Source: JBAZHE01 sp041652555 (lineage in GTDB: Bacteria > Patescibacteriota > Patescibacteriia > Patescibacteriales > WJLG01). From it: 64,000 nt of DNA. Where the stretch lies: positions 38,718-102,717 of the forward strand of contig JBAZHE010000002.1 in NCBI GenBank assembly GCA_041652555.1. The letters are read 5' to 3'. The position numbers and the translations under genes are program-made. Below the pieces are notes generated by a model. The model saw nothing but the letters and a program-made list of their open reading frames with translations. It was not told where the DNA came from and did no database searches. Positions within the stretch are counted from its first letter, which is position 1, and each line of letters starts with the position of its first letter. Shown here piece after piece: positions 1-8,734 of the stretch.

Positions 1-1
1 T

Positions 2-1393
2 AAAAATAATAATCAAATAGAAAATAGTATTAAAACCGGCTGGTGGTTCGGTTTTTTTTGGCTGGCAATTTTTATTATTGCTATTTCTGTTTTAGCTTTG
101 AATTTTGATATTCTCCGTTTAGCCTTGCCTTTTGTTTTTTTCTTGATTTTTTTAGTAATTCCCGAAGAATATGGATTATATGTTTTAGCATTCTTTTTAC
201 CAACAATAAATTGGAATTTTTATTATCACGGCTTGGAAATTCCTTTAATTGATCTCTTGGGACTGGCGATTTTTTCCGCTTTTGCTTTAAAAAAAGTTTA
301 TGCTAGGTTTTTTGACCGAAAAAATTTTAATCTTCGTTTGCCTCTTTTTATTCTTTTTTTACCGTTTTTAGCGGTTACTTTGATTTCAGTTTTTTCTACT
401 GCCATTCCTAAAGATAGCTTGTGGTATATTCTGCGTTGGATTTTATTTTTTTATTTTGTTTATTTAGTTCTACCGGTTAATATTGTTAAACGCTCCGATG
501 TTCTAAAAAATTCTATAGCTTGTTTGGTTTTTGGCGGCATGATTGTTGCTATTGGAGGATTTTTGACAATTTTTTCTCAAGACTGGAATTATGAATTTGT
601 CGGAATAATGCCGTTTAGTCTTTTTGGTTTTTTCCCTTTGGGCTCTAATCATAATTTAATAGCAGAAACGCTAGTTGTTTCAGTGGCATTCACTCAATCT
701 CTTAAATACTGGTTAACATCTCTGCGCACCCGCCGTTTTTTAGATGTTTTAACCGTCTTTCAATTCTTGGTGGCTATCGGAACTTTTTCTCGTGCTGTCT
801 GGATTGCTTTTGGAGTAATGATTATTATATGTTTAATTGTTTATCGCCGGCGCATTAGTCGTACGGCTTGGGTAGGATTGTTTTTGATTTCGCTATTGGC
901 TTCACCGATTTTTTTGTATATGTATAAATTACAGAGTGAATATTCAATCGGTGGAAGTTCTACGGAAAACAGATTAATAATGACAGAGATTGCTTGGGAT
1001 AATTTTTTAGATAAACCGTTGTTTGGCCAGGGGAGCGGAACATTTATTAATTTTATTGGTGATAGTATAAGATTTACCGCTAAATATGGCGCTCCACTTG
1101 ATTCTCACGGTGTTTGGCAGAAAATGATATTAGAGAATGGCTTATTCGGAGTTTTTACTTTTGCGTTAATTATTGGCGGGATGTTTATATTCTTTGCCAG
1201 AGCTTGGGTGAAATATGGCGCTCGTTATCCTTGGTTTCCGCCATTAATATTAGGAGTAGTTGGGATAATGGTGATGGAATTTTTTAATACTTCTTATTAT
1301 AAAGGAAAACTTTGGTTGCCGGTGGCTTTTTGTTTGGTCGCTATAAATATTATAAGAATGAAAGAAAAACAAAGAAAATATGCTAAAAAATAA
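2..1393 (+). CDS. O-antigen ligase/polymerase-like membrane protein (5' partial)
   Basis: The frame is open from base 2, so the true start probably lies before the window. The TTG at 98 is only an internal candidate. The protein is strongly hydrophobic with about ten membrane segments. A long extracytoplasmic loop near the C-terminal third contains GQGSGTF followed by a D-S-H-G motif and an E-N-G-L-F-G motif, the pattern of the Wzy_C / O-antigen ligase family. Proteins of this family join or polymerise lipid-linked glycans at the outer face of the membrane. It overlaps the next glycosyltransferase gene by 14 bases, so the two are probably co-transcribed. Family call is fairly sure; ligase versus polymerase cannot be told. 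Confidence 0.75.
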   Translation, partial: KNNNQIENSIKTGWWFGFFWLAIFIIAISVLALNFDILRLALPFVFFLIFLVIPEEYGLYVLAFFLPTINWNFYYHGLEIPLIDLLGLAIFSAFALKKVYARFFDRKNFNLRLPLFILFLPFLAVTLISVFSTAIPKDSLWYILRWILFFYFVYLVLPVNIVKRSDVLKNSIACLVFGGMIVAIGGFLTIFSQDWNYEFVGIMPFSLFGFFPLGSNHNLIAETLVVSVAFTQSLKYWLTSLRTRRFLDVLTVFQFLVAIGTFSRAVWIAFGVMIIICLIVYRRRISRTAWVGLFLISLLASPIFLYMYKLQSEYSIGGSSTENRLIMTEIAWDNFLDKPLFGQGSGTFINFIGDSIRFTAKYGAPLDSHGVWQKMILENGLFGVFTFALIIGGMFIFFARAWVKYGARYPWFPPLILGVVGIMVMEFFNTSYYKGKLWLPVAFCLVAINIIRMKEKQRKYAKK

Positions 1394-2468
1394 AATAATT
1401 CATATCATTCCGACTTTGTCTGGCGGTGGCGCCGAAAGACTGGTTATTGATTTGGCAGAATTTATTGATAAAGATAAATTTGAAGTTTCAATTATTTGCC
1501 TGAAAAAGGGCGGAGTTTTAGAGACTGAATTAAAAGAAAAAAATATTCCTTGTTATTTTATCAGTAATGGAAAATGGCCGTTGTTTTTATCATTTTTTAA
1601 ACTAGTAGTGGTTATAAAAAAAATTTCTCCGAATATTGTGCATACGCATCTTTTTGGTGGTGATTTTTATGGTTGTTTAGCGACGCGTCTAGCCGGTGTA
1701 AAAAATATTATTTCTACTGAGCATAATCTTAATTTTTCTGAAGGATTTTTGAAACTTTTTTTGAAAAGATTAACCGCTGGTTTAATTAAAGAGATTGTTG
1801 TGGTTTCGGAGTCTGTTAAAAAATATTTAATAGAAAAAGGTGGAATAAAAAAAGAAAAAATTACCGTTATTTACAATGGTGTAAAAGTTGATAAATTTTT
1901 AAAGTCAGAAAAAAATTATTCTTGTCAAGATAGAGAATTTGTTATCGGATCAGTCGGGCGATTAGAAAAGCAAAAGGGCTACGACATTTTATTAGAAGCT
2001 GTTTCTAGAATTAAAGAGCTAATAAAATGTTTGATTGCCGGTGATGGCAGTGAAAAAGAAAGTCTAGAAAAAAAAATTAAAGAGCTCGGTCTGAATAATA
2101 GAGTGCAACTACTTGGTTGGCAAAAAAATGTTTCTGGTTTTTTGAATGATTTGGATGTTTTTGTTTTGCCGTCCCGCTGGGAAGGTTTTGGTATTGTTGT
2201 TTTAGAGGCTGGTTTGGCTGGTTTGCCGGTGATTGGCAGTCGAGTCGATGGTATTGAGGAAATAATTAAAGACGGCGAAAATGGGCTGTTGTTTGATTCT
2301 GAAAATGTTGATGATTTGGCGGCTAAAATTTTGGATTTAAAAAATAACGAGACAGAACGGGCGCGGCTGGGAAAAAATATTCAGAAAAAAATCGTGAAAA
2401 ATTTTGATATTAGAAAAATTGTCAAAGAGTATGAGAAATTATATTTTAGTATGATTAATAAAATATGA
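1380..2468 (+). CDS. Glycosyltransferase family 4
   Basis: A 362-residue GT-B fold enzyme. The N-terminal domain opens with HIIPTLSGGGAERL, typical of the acceptor side. The C-terminal donor domain carries a GxVGRLxxQKGYD-like segment and then SRWEGFGIVVLEAGLAGLPV, containing the E-x7-E motif that binds the nucleotide sugar. It should add one sugar to a lipid-linked surface glycan on the cytoplasmic face. It overlaps the upstream ligase-like gene and the downstream glycosyltransferase, so it is part of one polysaccharide operon. Donor and acceptor cannot be predicted. Confidence 0.85.
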   Translation: MLKNKIIHIIPTLSGGGAERLVIDLAEFIDKDKFEVSIICLKKGGVLETELKEKNIPCYFISNGKWPLFLSFFKLVVVIKKISPNIVHTHLFGGDFYGCLATRLAGVKNIISTEHNLNFSEGFLKLFLKRLTAGLIKEIVVVSESVKKYLIEKGGIKKEKITVIYNGVKVDKFLKSEKNYSCQDREFVIGSVGRLEKQKGYDILLEAVSRIKELIKCLIAGDGSEKESLEKKIKELGLNNRVQLLGWQKNVSGFLNDLDVFVLPSRWEGFGIVVLEAGLAGLPVIGSRVDGIEEIIKDGENGLLFDSENVDDLAAKILDLKNNETERARLGKNIQKKIVKNFDIRKIVKEYEKLYFSMINKI

Positions 2469-3682
2469 AAATCCTTCTCATAAATAATTATCATTTTTTA
2501 CGTGATGGTGCTGCTCGCGCTTATTTTAGCATGGCTGAAATTTTGGAAGACCATGGCCATGAAGTCGCTTTTTTTTCTACTAAAAATGATAAAAATATTC
2601 CAACCAAATGGGATAAATATTTTGTTAATGCACCAGATTTTTCTAATCCGTCTCTAGGATTTTTTGATAAGATAAAAATTATTGGCAATATTTTTTATAA
2701 TTGGCAGGCTAAAAATAATTTAAAAAAAATAATTAAAGAATTTAAGCCGGATATTGCGCATTTACATAATATTTACCATCATATTTCCCCATCTATTATT
2801 AGTGTTTTGAAAAAAAATAAAATTAAGATGGCAATGACTTTGCATGATTATAAATTGGTCTGCCCGAATTATAATTTGTTTATTCGCGGAAAAATTTGGG
2901 AGGGGAGCGGACCTGATAAATATTGGCGTTGTGTTACTGATAAGTGTGTTAAAAATTCTTATTTAAAAAGTTTAGTTTGTACGGGCGAGGCTTATTGGCA
3001 CAAAGCTTTAGGGGTTTACAAAAAAATTGATGGTTTTATTTCCCCTAGTTATTTTTTGATAAAAAAATTTAAAGAATTTGGATTTAAAGAAAAAATTAAT
3101 TATTTACCAAATCCTTTTATTTGGGAAAAGAAAAATTTTTCCGCAGAAATGTCGGAGAAGTATATTTTGTATTATGGACGTTTGAGTGAGGAGAAAGGAG
3201 TTGGCGATTTGCTTGCGGCCCATGCTAAGCTTCCTGAAAAATTAAAATTAAAAATTGTTGGCGCTGGACCACTTGCCGATAGTTTAAAATTAGAGGTAGC
3301 CAGAAAAAAAATTCTTGGTGTAGATTTTTTAGGACACCTGGAAAATGAGTCATTGCAAAAAATTATCGCCAGAGCGGAGTTTGTTGTCGTGCCTTCGCGC
3401 TGGTATGAGAACGCTCCTTATTCTGTTATTGAATCTTTGGCGCTCGGGAAAATAGTTCTTGCTTCTCGCCTTGGAGGTTTGGTAGAGTTAATTAAAGATG
3501 GTCAGAACGGTTTTTCTTTTGAGGCTGGAAACATTAATGATTTGGTTTCTAAGATGAGATATCTAATAGATCATCCAGAGTTAAAAGAAAAAATTAAGCC
3601 GGTGGCGATTGCTTCTGTAGAAATTAACTCGCCAGTGGAATATTATTTAAGATTAATGGAAATTTATAAAAAAATTATTTAA
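2465..3682 (+). CDS. Glycosyltransferase family 4
   Basis: A 405-residue GT4 enzyme. It starts MKILLINNYHFLRDGAARAY, has a cysteine-containing acceptor region in the middle (residues about 135-185: several Cys among MTLHDYKLVCPNY and later), and ends in a donor domain with GRLSEEKGVGDLL and PSRWYENAPYSVIESLALG. The latter is the E-x7-E nucleotide-sugar motif. The ATGA overlap with the previous gene points to translational coupling. Last gene of the first polysaccharide run before a repeat-bearing gap. Specific sugar unknown. Confidence 0.85.
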   Translation: MKILLINNYHFLRDGAARAYFSMAEILEDHGHEVAFFSTKNDKNIPTKWDKYFVNAPDFSNPSLGFFDKIKIIGNIFYNWQAKNNLKKIIKEFKPDIAHLHNIYHHISPSIISVLKKNKIKMAMTLHDYKLVCPNYNLFIRGKIWEGSGPDKYWRCVTDKCVKNSYLKSLVCTGEAYWHKALGVYKKIDGFISPSYFLIKKFKEFGFKEKINYLPNPFIWEKKNFSAEMSEKYILYYGRLSEEKGVGDLLAAHAKLPEKLKLKIVGAGPLADSLKLEVARKKILGVDFLGHLENESLQKIIARAEFVVVPSRWYENAPYSVIESLALGKIVLASRLGGLVELIKDGQNGFSFEAGNINDLVSKMRYLIDHPELKEKIKPVAIASVEINSPVEYYLRLMEIYKKII

Positions 3683-3683
3683 A

Positions 3684-3781
3684 ATTAGCCCCCTCTAGAA
3701 ACCTGCCTGCCGGTAGGCAGAGAGAGTGTGGTCGGACCCAACGGGTCGCCCTTGGCGTACCCCGAGACGGAGTGTGTTGTT
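3684..3781 (+). repeat. Dispersed palindromic element, family A copy 1
   Basis: This GC-richer block in an AT-rich gap contains the hairpin CTGCCTGCCGGTAGGCAG, a second hairpin GACCC-AAC-GGGTC, and ends with TACCCCGAGACGGAGTGTGTT. The last part matches the ends of copies at 5191, 26239 and 44111. It starts with ATTAGCCCCCTCTAG, resembling the CCCCTCT arm of the other copies. It lies between a glycosyltransferase gene and the promoter of the next gene. An open frame on the minus strand across it has no support as a gene. Confidence 0.6.
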
Positions 3782-3836
3782 ATATTTTGGCTTATAATGG
3801 CCATTTTTTTGTATAAACAAATAGTTGGTAAAACTA

Positions 3837-3865
3837 TTGACAGTTGTTTGATTTTGTGCTAACAT
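3837..3865 (+). promoter_or_regulatory. Sigma70-type promoter
   Basis: TTGACA at 3837-3842 and TAACAT at 3860-3865 with a 17-bp spacer. The predicted +1 is about 30 bases before the start codon of the surface-protein gene at 3903. Confidence 0.65.
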
Positions 3866-3902
3866 AACATGATAATTTAAAAAAATTAAATATCTAAAAA
3901 AT

Positions 3903-5180
3903 ATGAAGAAAATCATTGTTATTGCGATTACGCTTTGTGTATTGGGCGCTTCTTTTTATCTATTGAAGCCTGAACCGACACAGAGTAAAAATAAGCCGTA
4001 TTATTCCGGCGAAGCTGTTAATTTTAACGGCAAAATATTCATCGGCTCCACTAATAGTGGAAAGTTTGAGCTTTTTGCTTTGGAGAATGGAAGCATTATT
4101 AGAAAGACTAATGTTGCTTCTAATGATCAAGAGAGTAAGGAGTTCTATGATTTGCTTTTTGAAAAAGCCGGCGGAAAACTCTTTGTTTATTTAGTTAATG
4201 GTCGCTATTTATATAAATATGACATTACTAATCCGATTGTTCCGATTGTAGTTTTGAAAATCAAGGACAATTCTTGGGATTGGTTTACTCGCCTAGATAA
4301 AGTTAACGGAAAATTAATTACCATTGGTTCAAAAGGAACAAAGATTTGGAATAATGATTTCCAGGTTATTGATTCTTATGCCATGATTAATAATAGTGTT
4401 TTAGGTTCAGTAATTTTTGACAGCCAAATGACTTTTGTTTTGAATACTAAATTAAATGTTTATAACACTGTTTCTAGAGAAAAAGTTTCTGAATATTCCA
4501 TCGCGGTTAACGATAAGCAGGCCACTCGTGGTTTGATTAGTAATTCTGACGACAAACTTGTTTATTTTGTTGATGATAAATCTCTTAAAGCTGTTGATGT
4601 TGCTGGTAATGTTAAAAAAGAATTTAAGCATACTTCAACTGTCGGCTATGATGTCGCTTTCTCTGTTGTTAATCCGGATTATATTTATTTTTCTGACGGC
4701 ATTGGTATTGTGAAAATTGATAAAAATACTTTTACGCCGGTTGATTGGACTTACACTACTAGAAATACTCCGGCCGGTTCCTGGGCTATGGGTTTAAAAA
4801 CCGTTAACGACGGTACCTCTGAAAAAATTGTTATTTTTAACGGTTCTAATATTTTAGTAGTTGATAAAAATTTAGATAATGTTGCTTTTTATGAATCAAT
4901 AGAAGAGGACACTCGCCCGGTTGAAAATCTCTTTTTGAATGTTGATAAGAATCGTGGTGCAGCCGGCGCACAGGTTTCTGTTGTTGGCGGTGGATTTGGA
5001 CTAGGCGAAGAATTGACTGTTGAATTTTCTAAAATAAAACAGACAACTATTACTGCTGATCAAAACGGACGTTTTCAAATTGTTTTGACTGTTCCTAGTG
5101 TTTTGCCTGGTATGACTGATATTAAAGCCACTGGCAAGACCACTAAGAAAACTTACAGCACATCATTTAAGATTGAGTAA
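3903..5180 (+). CDS. Secreted beta-propeller-like surface protein with C-terminal TIG-like domain
   Basis: A 425-residue protein with a short basic N-terminus and one hydrophobic segment (residues 4-21) acting as signal anchor. Residues about 30-330 are made of repeated beta-rich units of the type seen in WD/PQQ-like propellers (for example KLFVYLVNGRYLYKYDIT and KLVYFVDDKSLKAVDV). The last 80 residues (LFLNVDKNRGAAGAQVSVVG onward) read like an IPT/TIG immunoglobulin-like domain with a GxGF turn. It has its own promoter and sits between polysaccharide genes, so an envelope role is likely. No family was firmly recognised and no catalytic motif is visible. Confidence 0.5.
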   Translation: MKKIIVIAITLCVLGASFYLLKPEPTQSKNKPYYSGEAVNFNGKIFIGSTNSGKFELFALENGSIIRKTNVASNDQESKEFYDLLFEKAGGKLFVYLVNGRYLYKYDITNPIVPIVVLKIKDNSWDWFTRLDKVNGKLITIGSKGTKIWNNDFQVIDSYAMINNSVLGSVIFDSQMTFVLNTKLNVYNTVSREKVSEYSIAVNDKQATRGLISNSDDKLVYFVDDKSLKAVDVAGNVKKEFKHTSTVGYDVAFSVVNPDYIYFSDGIGIVKIDKNTFTPVDWTYTTRNTPAGSWAMGLKTVNDGTSEKIVIFNGSNILVVDKNLDNVAFYESIEEDTRPVENLFLNVDKNRGAAGAQVSVVGGGFGLGEELTVEFSKIKQTTITADQNGRFQIVLTVPSVLPGMTDIKATGKTTKKTYSTSFKIE

Positions 5181-5190
5181 TCATTTTGAA

Positions 5191-5240
5191 ATAACACACC
5201 CCGTCTCGGGTACGAGACACCCCTATCAAGAGGGGGATTA
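5191..5240 (-). repeat. Dispersed palindromic element, family A copy 2
   Basis: Read on the minus strand it runs AATCCCCCTCTTGATAGGGG then TGTCTCGTACCCGAGACGGG and GTGTGTT. This is the family A layout: a CCCCTCT..AGGGG hairpin, a short GAGACGGG half, and the GTGTGTT end. It is inverted relative to copies 1, 3 and 4. It ends 7 bases before the next glycosyltransferase ATG, so its GAGGGGGATT end lies where a ribosome binding site would be. Confidence 0.7.
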
Positions 5241-5246
5241 TAATAT

Positions 5247-6425
5247 ATGAGAATAGCGATTATCGGACAAAAAGGAATACCGGCCAAGTCTGGTGGCGTG
5301 GAAAAACACGTTGAGGACTTAGCTGTGCGCTTAGTGGCTTTGGGCCATGAGGTTTTGGTGTATGCGCGTCCTAATTATACCGATAAGAGTTTGCAAGAAT
5401 ATAAAGGTGTAAAAATAATTTCTTTGCCAAGTATTTCCACTAAGAATTTGGATGCGATAACACATACTTTTCGCGCCTGTTTGGATTTGGTTAAAAGAGA
5501 TGTTGATGTAATCCATTTTCATTCTATCGGCCCATCATCCTTAATTTGGTTGGTCAAGCTTTTGAAACCAAGAACTCCGATTATCGCCACTGTCCATTGC
5601 CCTGATTATCGCCATCAGAAATGGGGGATTTTCGCTAAACTATATTTGAAATTCGGTGAAGTAGTCGCTTGCACTATGGCTGACAAAACAATCGCTGTTT
5701 CTAAGATTCTGCGCGATTATGCAGTGAAAAATTATAACAGTAAAGTTGAATATATTCCCAGTGGCGTTTCTATTATGAATGGTGAAGCTAATGAAAAGAT
5801 GTTGAAAAATTTTAATTTAAAAAAAGATGGTTATGTTTTAGCTGTGAGCCGTTTAGTAAAACATAAAGGCTTACAATATTTAGTAAAAGCTTTTGAAAAT
5901 ATAAAAACTGATAAAAAATTAGTGATTGTAGGCGCAAGCGCACACACCGATAAGTTTGTTAGTGAATTAAAAGCTTTGACTCAAAATGATAAGAGAATGA
6001 TTTTTACCGGCGAACAGACTGGAGAAACTTTGAATGAACTTTTTGCTAATTGCTATATGTTTGTTCAACCTTCTGAATCCGAAGGCTTGTCTATCGCTTT
6101 ATTGGAAGCGATGGCGCACGGCAAGACTGCTTTGGTTTCTGATATTGCAGAAAATCAAGAAGCTATCGGCCATACCGGTTTTACTTTTAAGAATAAAAAC
6201 TCTGCTGATTTATTGGGTAAATTAAATTGCTTATTGAGAAATTCGGAGATTGTTAAAGAAACAGGCATACGTGCTCGTGAGCGTGTTTTGAAAGATTATA
6301 ATTGGAATGAAATTATTGATAAAGTAATTAACGTTTACGGTGAAGTTGTTTTACAGAAAAAAAAATCTTTCCGCAAATTAGCGAAACTAAATTTTGCCGG
6401 AAGATTTTTGAATTTGTTTTTCTAA
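5247..6425 (+). CDS. Glycosyltransferase family 4
   Basis: A 392-residue GT4 enzyme. The N-terminus MRIAIIGQKGIPAKSGGVEK is the GxKGIP-GG-E pattern of rhamnosyl- and related transferases. The acceptor domain contains HFHSIGPSSL and the donor domain has AVSRLVKHKGLQYL and QPSESEGLSIALLEAMAHG with the E-x7-E motif. TATAAT lies just upstream at 5239. It most likely adds a sugar to the same surface glycan as the genes at 1380-3682. Sugar specificity is not deducible. Confidence 0.85.
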   Translation: MRIAIIGQKGIPAKSGGVEKHVEDLAVRLVALGHEVLVYARPNYTDKSLQEYKGVKIISLPSISTKNLDAITHTFRACLDLVKRDVDVIHFHSIGPSSLIWLVKLLKPRTPIIATVHCPDYRHQKWGIFAKLYLKFGEVVACTMADKTIAVSKILRDYAVKNYNSKVEYIPSGVSIMNGEANEKMLKNFNLKKDGYVLAVSRLVKHKGLQYLVKAFENIKTDKKLVIVGASAHTDKFVSELKALTQNDKRMIFTGEQTGETLNELFANCYMFVQPSESEGLSIALLEAMAHGKTALVSDIAENQEAIGHTGFTFKNKNSADLLGKLNCLLRNSEIVKETGIRARERVLKDYNWNEIIDKVINVYGEVVLQKKKSFRKLAKLNFAGRFLNLFF

Positions 6426-6562
6426 AAAGAACAACACAAGTTTTTGTTTGAAAATTTATTTCATAAAATTAATTTTCAAATAAACCCTGGTGGGTTTGAA
6501 GGGCGCAAGTCCTTAAATAGCTGGCACATTACAATTAGTATCCACACTTCCAACTTAGAAAA

Positions 6563-6581
6563 GGAGGCGCATATGCGCTCC
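6563..6581 (+). promoter_or_regulatory. Ribosome binding site and start codon within a palindrome
   Basis: GGAGGCGCATATGCGCTCC covers the Shine-Dalgarno and the ATG (6573). GCGCAT-ATGCGC is a perfect 12-bp palindrome and GGA/TCC extends it with one bulged G. In mRNA it could mask translation start of the lipoprotein. Confidence 0.45.
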
Positions 6582-8627
6582 AAGTCATTAGTAGTTTTTC
6601 TGTTTTTTCTGGTTATGCTCGTAATTTTTAGTTGCGACAAAAGCCCTGTATCGCCATCATCGGAAGATGAACGTATTTTTTCCGGTGATCCATTAATCGT
6701 TGAAGTTGAAAAAGAACCGGTTGATGGTAAAGTCGGAATCAGCTTTTATCTCACTTCTGAAAGTTTTGACTCGGTGAACACCAAGACAGAGCTTGTTGGA
6801 TTTGATGACGGCAGGTTACAGGGGTCATATATCTCAAAAGACAATCGTTTGTTCTTTTGGGTTGAAGTGTCCCCCGGAATTTACGTCTTCAGCTTTAACG
6901 GAGATAAAGATGATCCCAAGGAATCAATCATTAGTTCGGATTCATTTTGGGTTCCGGAAATCGGCAAATTTGCTATCAAAGTTACCAAGGATTACAAAGT
7001 TGTAAAGGCTTCATTAAGTGAAGTTTTGCATCTTGGCAAGGATACTGAGGTTGCAGATTCGGTTGATTCAGTGATCGTGGTTAAGGAAAATAGCGACGGC
7101 AAGGTGATTATCAAAATCGTTAAGGAAAACGATACGATATTTGATACGGTTACCGTCTCAAAATCAAAGGGCACGATTGTTCTTCTGGGTGATTCGGTTA
7201 TTTATAAAAAACCGTCAAATCCATCCAGCCTAGGTTATGACACGATTAGGTTGTTGCCACCGCAAAGCATTGTTGATTATAACAATGTAGTCAGGAGTGT
7301 TTCATTTGAGGCGGTAACTGTAAATGGGGAAAAGAAGTTTAAAGAGAAGGTTACCATTGACTCTGTTTTGGTAAGAAAGATAAAAGATAAGGTTTTTAAA
7401 CCTTTTGCAATCGGTCTGCCAAATTGGAAAGCTTGGAGTAACCTCGGGGTAATAGATTCTAGTACTGGTCGCTATCCATTTACCACTGAACCGATGTCGC
7501 CAGGACTAATTACCTTTTGTGTTGGTGGCAACTATCAAGATAACTGGGCGGATTCTTCGAAACTAAAAAAGTCCGCTTGGGGTTTTAAAACCAAGGATGG
7601 TTGGATAATGGCCGGTTGGTTATTTCCCGATGGAAGATTTGTAGCCTGGTCGCTTGTTGACACGACTACGGCAACAGTTAAAGACAGTGTAAAAATTGAT
7701 ACTGTTGTTATTCATGACACAATCGTTGATTATGACACAACGGTTGTCCGAGATACGATTGTGAAACAAGGTAAAATAATCATTCTTCGGGACAGTGTAA
7801 TTATCATCAGAACAAGAGTGGATACACTTTTAAAGGTGGACACTTTACATGATGTTGATACAATCACTGTTAACGACACGACGGTTATAAAAGATACTAT
7901 TATTATCAGGGATACCGTTGTTGTCCGAGATACGATTGTGAAGCAGGGTGATACGATTATATTCCGGGACAGTGTGATTATTATCAGAACAAGAGTGGAC
8001 ACACTTTTAAATGTGGACACTTTGCATAATAGGGATACGATGTTCGTGTATGATCTTGGGGTGGAAGATGTAGATACAGCCTTTATTGTTATTAGTACTT
8101 TTAAGGTTGCTGCGGTAGGGGAGATTGTTGTAAAAGATTCCTTTTATATAAAATGGAATTTTCACAACTTTTTAAATGTTGTGAACAAAGATTCCTCCTA
8201 TTTAAGAGATACTATATCTATTTTCCGCGATACAACAGAAATAGATCGTGACACGAATGACCTGGTTCTGGTATTTAAATCGGCAACGGCAGTAGGAGAT
8301 AGCTTTGATGTTAAATTTAAAGTTGTCTCAATAGTCGTGCCTGATGATCGTAGTTTTATCAGTGCCATGGGCTTCAAGGGCACGGGAGTTATTCAAAGCG
8401 ACACGATAAATTCCACTTCCAAATCCGACGGGTATTTCAATTTTTCCGTACGGATAAAGAAGGGGACGAAATATCGTATAAATTTCCGTTCCGGAACTGC
8501 CTGGGCTGAACAAGTTGTTTTACGACAGTCCAAATTCGTTTTTGTAGAGGGAACCAGTGTTGATCTGGCAGTTTCCCTTAATAATGACGCTACCGGTTTT
8601 GATTACGCCTCGCCAGCGGCGCAGTAA
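6573..8627 (+). CDS. Large lipoprotein with internal D-T-rich repeats
   Basis: The start at 6573 is chosen because an exact AAGGAGG lies 5-11 bases upstream and because MRSKSLVVFLFFLVMLVIFS followed by Cys is a clear lipoprotein signal with lipobox; the open frame extends 129 bases further upstream without support. Mature protein about 664 residues, predicted lipid-anchored outside the membrane. Residues about 385-490 hold two near-identical 59-residue repeats with many D-T/D-S dipeptides, for example VVRDTIVKQG and RDSVIIIRTRVDTLL. Such D-T-V-x-x-D-T runs are known from Bacteroidetes and Fibrobacter surface proteins. Codon choice and GC-richer text differ from its neighbours, suggesting transfer. 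Function unknown. Confidence 0.7.
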   Translation: MRSKSLVVFLFFLVMLVIFSCDKSPVSPSSEDERIFSGDPLIVEVEKEPVDGKVGISFYLTSESFDSVNTKTELVGFDDGRLQGSYISKDNRLFFWVEVSPGIYVFSFNGDKDDPKESIISSDSFWVPEIGKFAIKVTKDYKVVKASLSEVLHLGKDTEVADSVDSVIVVKENSDGKVIIKIVKENDTIFDTVTVSKSKGTIVLLGDSVIYKKPSNPSSLGYDTIRLLPPQSIVDYNNVVRSVSFEAVTVNGEKKFKEKVTIDSVLVRKIKDKVFKPFAIGLPNWKAWSNLGVIDSSTGRYPFTTEPMSPGLITFCVGGNYQDNWADSSKLKKSAWGFKTKDGWIMAGWLFPDGRFVAWSLVDTTTATVKDSVKIDTVVIHDTIVDYDTTVVRDTIVKQGKIIILRDSVIIIRTRVDTLLKVDTLHDVDTITVNDTTVIKDTIIIRDTVVVRDTIVKQGDTIIFRDSVIIIRTRVDTLLNVDTLHNRDTMFVYDLGVEDVDTAFIVISTFKVAAVGEIVVKDSFYIKWNFHNFLNVVNKDSSYLRDTISIFRDTTEIDRDTNDLVLVFKSATAVGDSFDVKFKVVSIVVPDDRSFISAMGFKGTGVIQSDTINSTSKSDGYFNFSVRIKKGTKYRINFRSGTAWAEQVVLRQSKFVFVEGTSVDLAVSLNNDATGFDYASPAAQ
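7743..8096 (+). repeat. Tandem 177-bp repeat inside the lipoprotein gene
   Basis: GTTGTCCGAGATACGATTGT occurs at 7743 and 7920. The following about 120 bases match closely, with mostly synonymous changes (GAAACAAGG versus GAAGCAGGG). The period is 177 bp, or 59 codons. The second unit is incomplete at its end. Confidence 0.75.
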
Positions 8628-8655
8628 GATTCGTAGTGTTATAGTACATTTTTTT

Positions 8656-8697
8656 AGGCCCTCGTTCATAAGTTTTGAACGGGGCCTTTTTCTTTTT
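8656..8697 (+). terminator. Intrinsic terminator of the lipoprotein gene
   Basis: AGGCCCTCGTTCA pairs with TTGAACGGGGCCT around a short AT loop, followed by TTTTTCTTTTTT. Confidence 0.85.
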
Positions 8698-8701
8698 TGT
8701 T

Positions 8702-8728
8702 TACTTTTTTTCTTTATTTTGCTAGATT
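8702..8728 (+). promoter_or_regulatory. Promoter for leaderless tsaB-like mRNA
   Basis: TTTACT-like -35 near 8700 and TAGATT at 8723-8728, spacer about 17. The start codon at 8735 is only 6 bases past the -10 box, so +1 should fall on the ATG. Confidence 0.4.
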
Positions 8729-8734
8729 AAGTGT

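Noticed and set aside
3695..3916. 73-residue minus-strand ORF
   Set aside because: It runs through the family A element and the promoter of the 3903 gene; no start site support and no protein-like composition.
7730..8020. 96-residue minus-strand ORF
   Set aside because: Shadow of the D-T repeats of the lipoprotein; repeats make it look regular.
7743..8096. 177-bp repeats as a CRISPR or mobile element
   Set aside because: They are coding, in phase, and confined to one gene.
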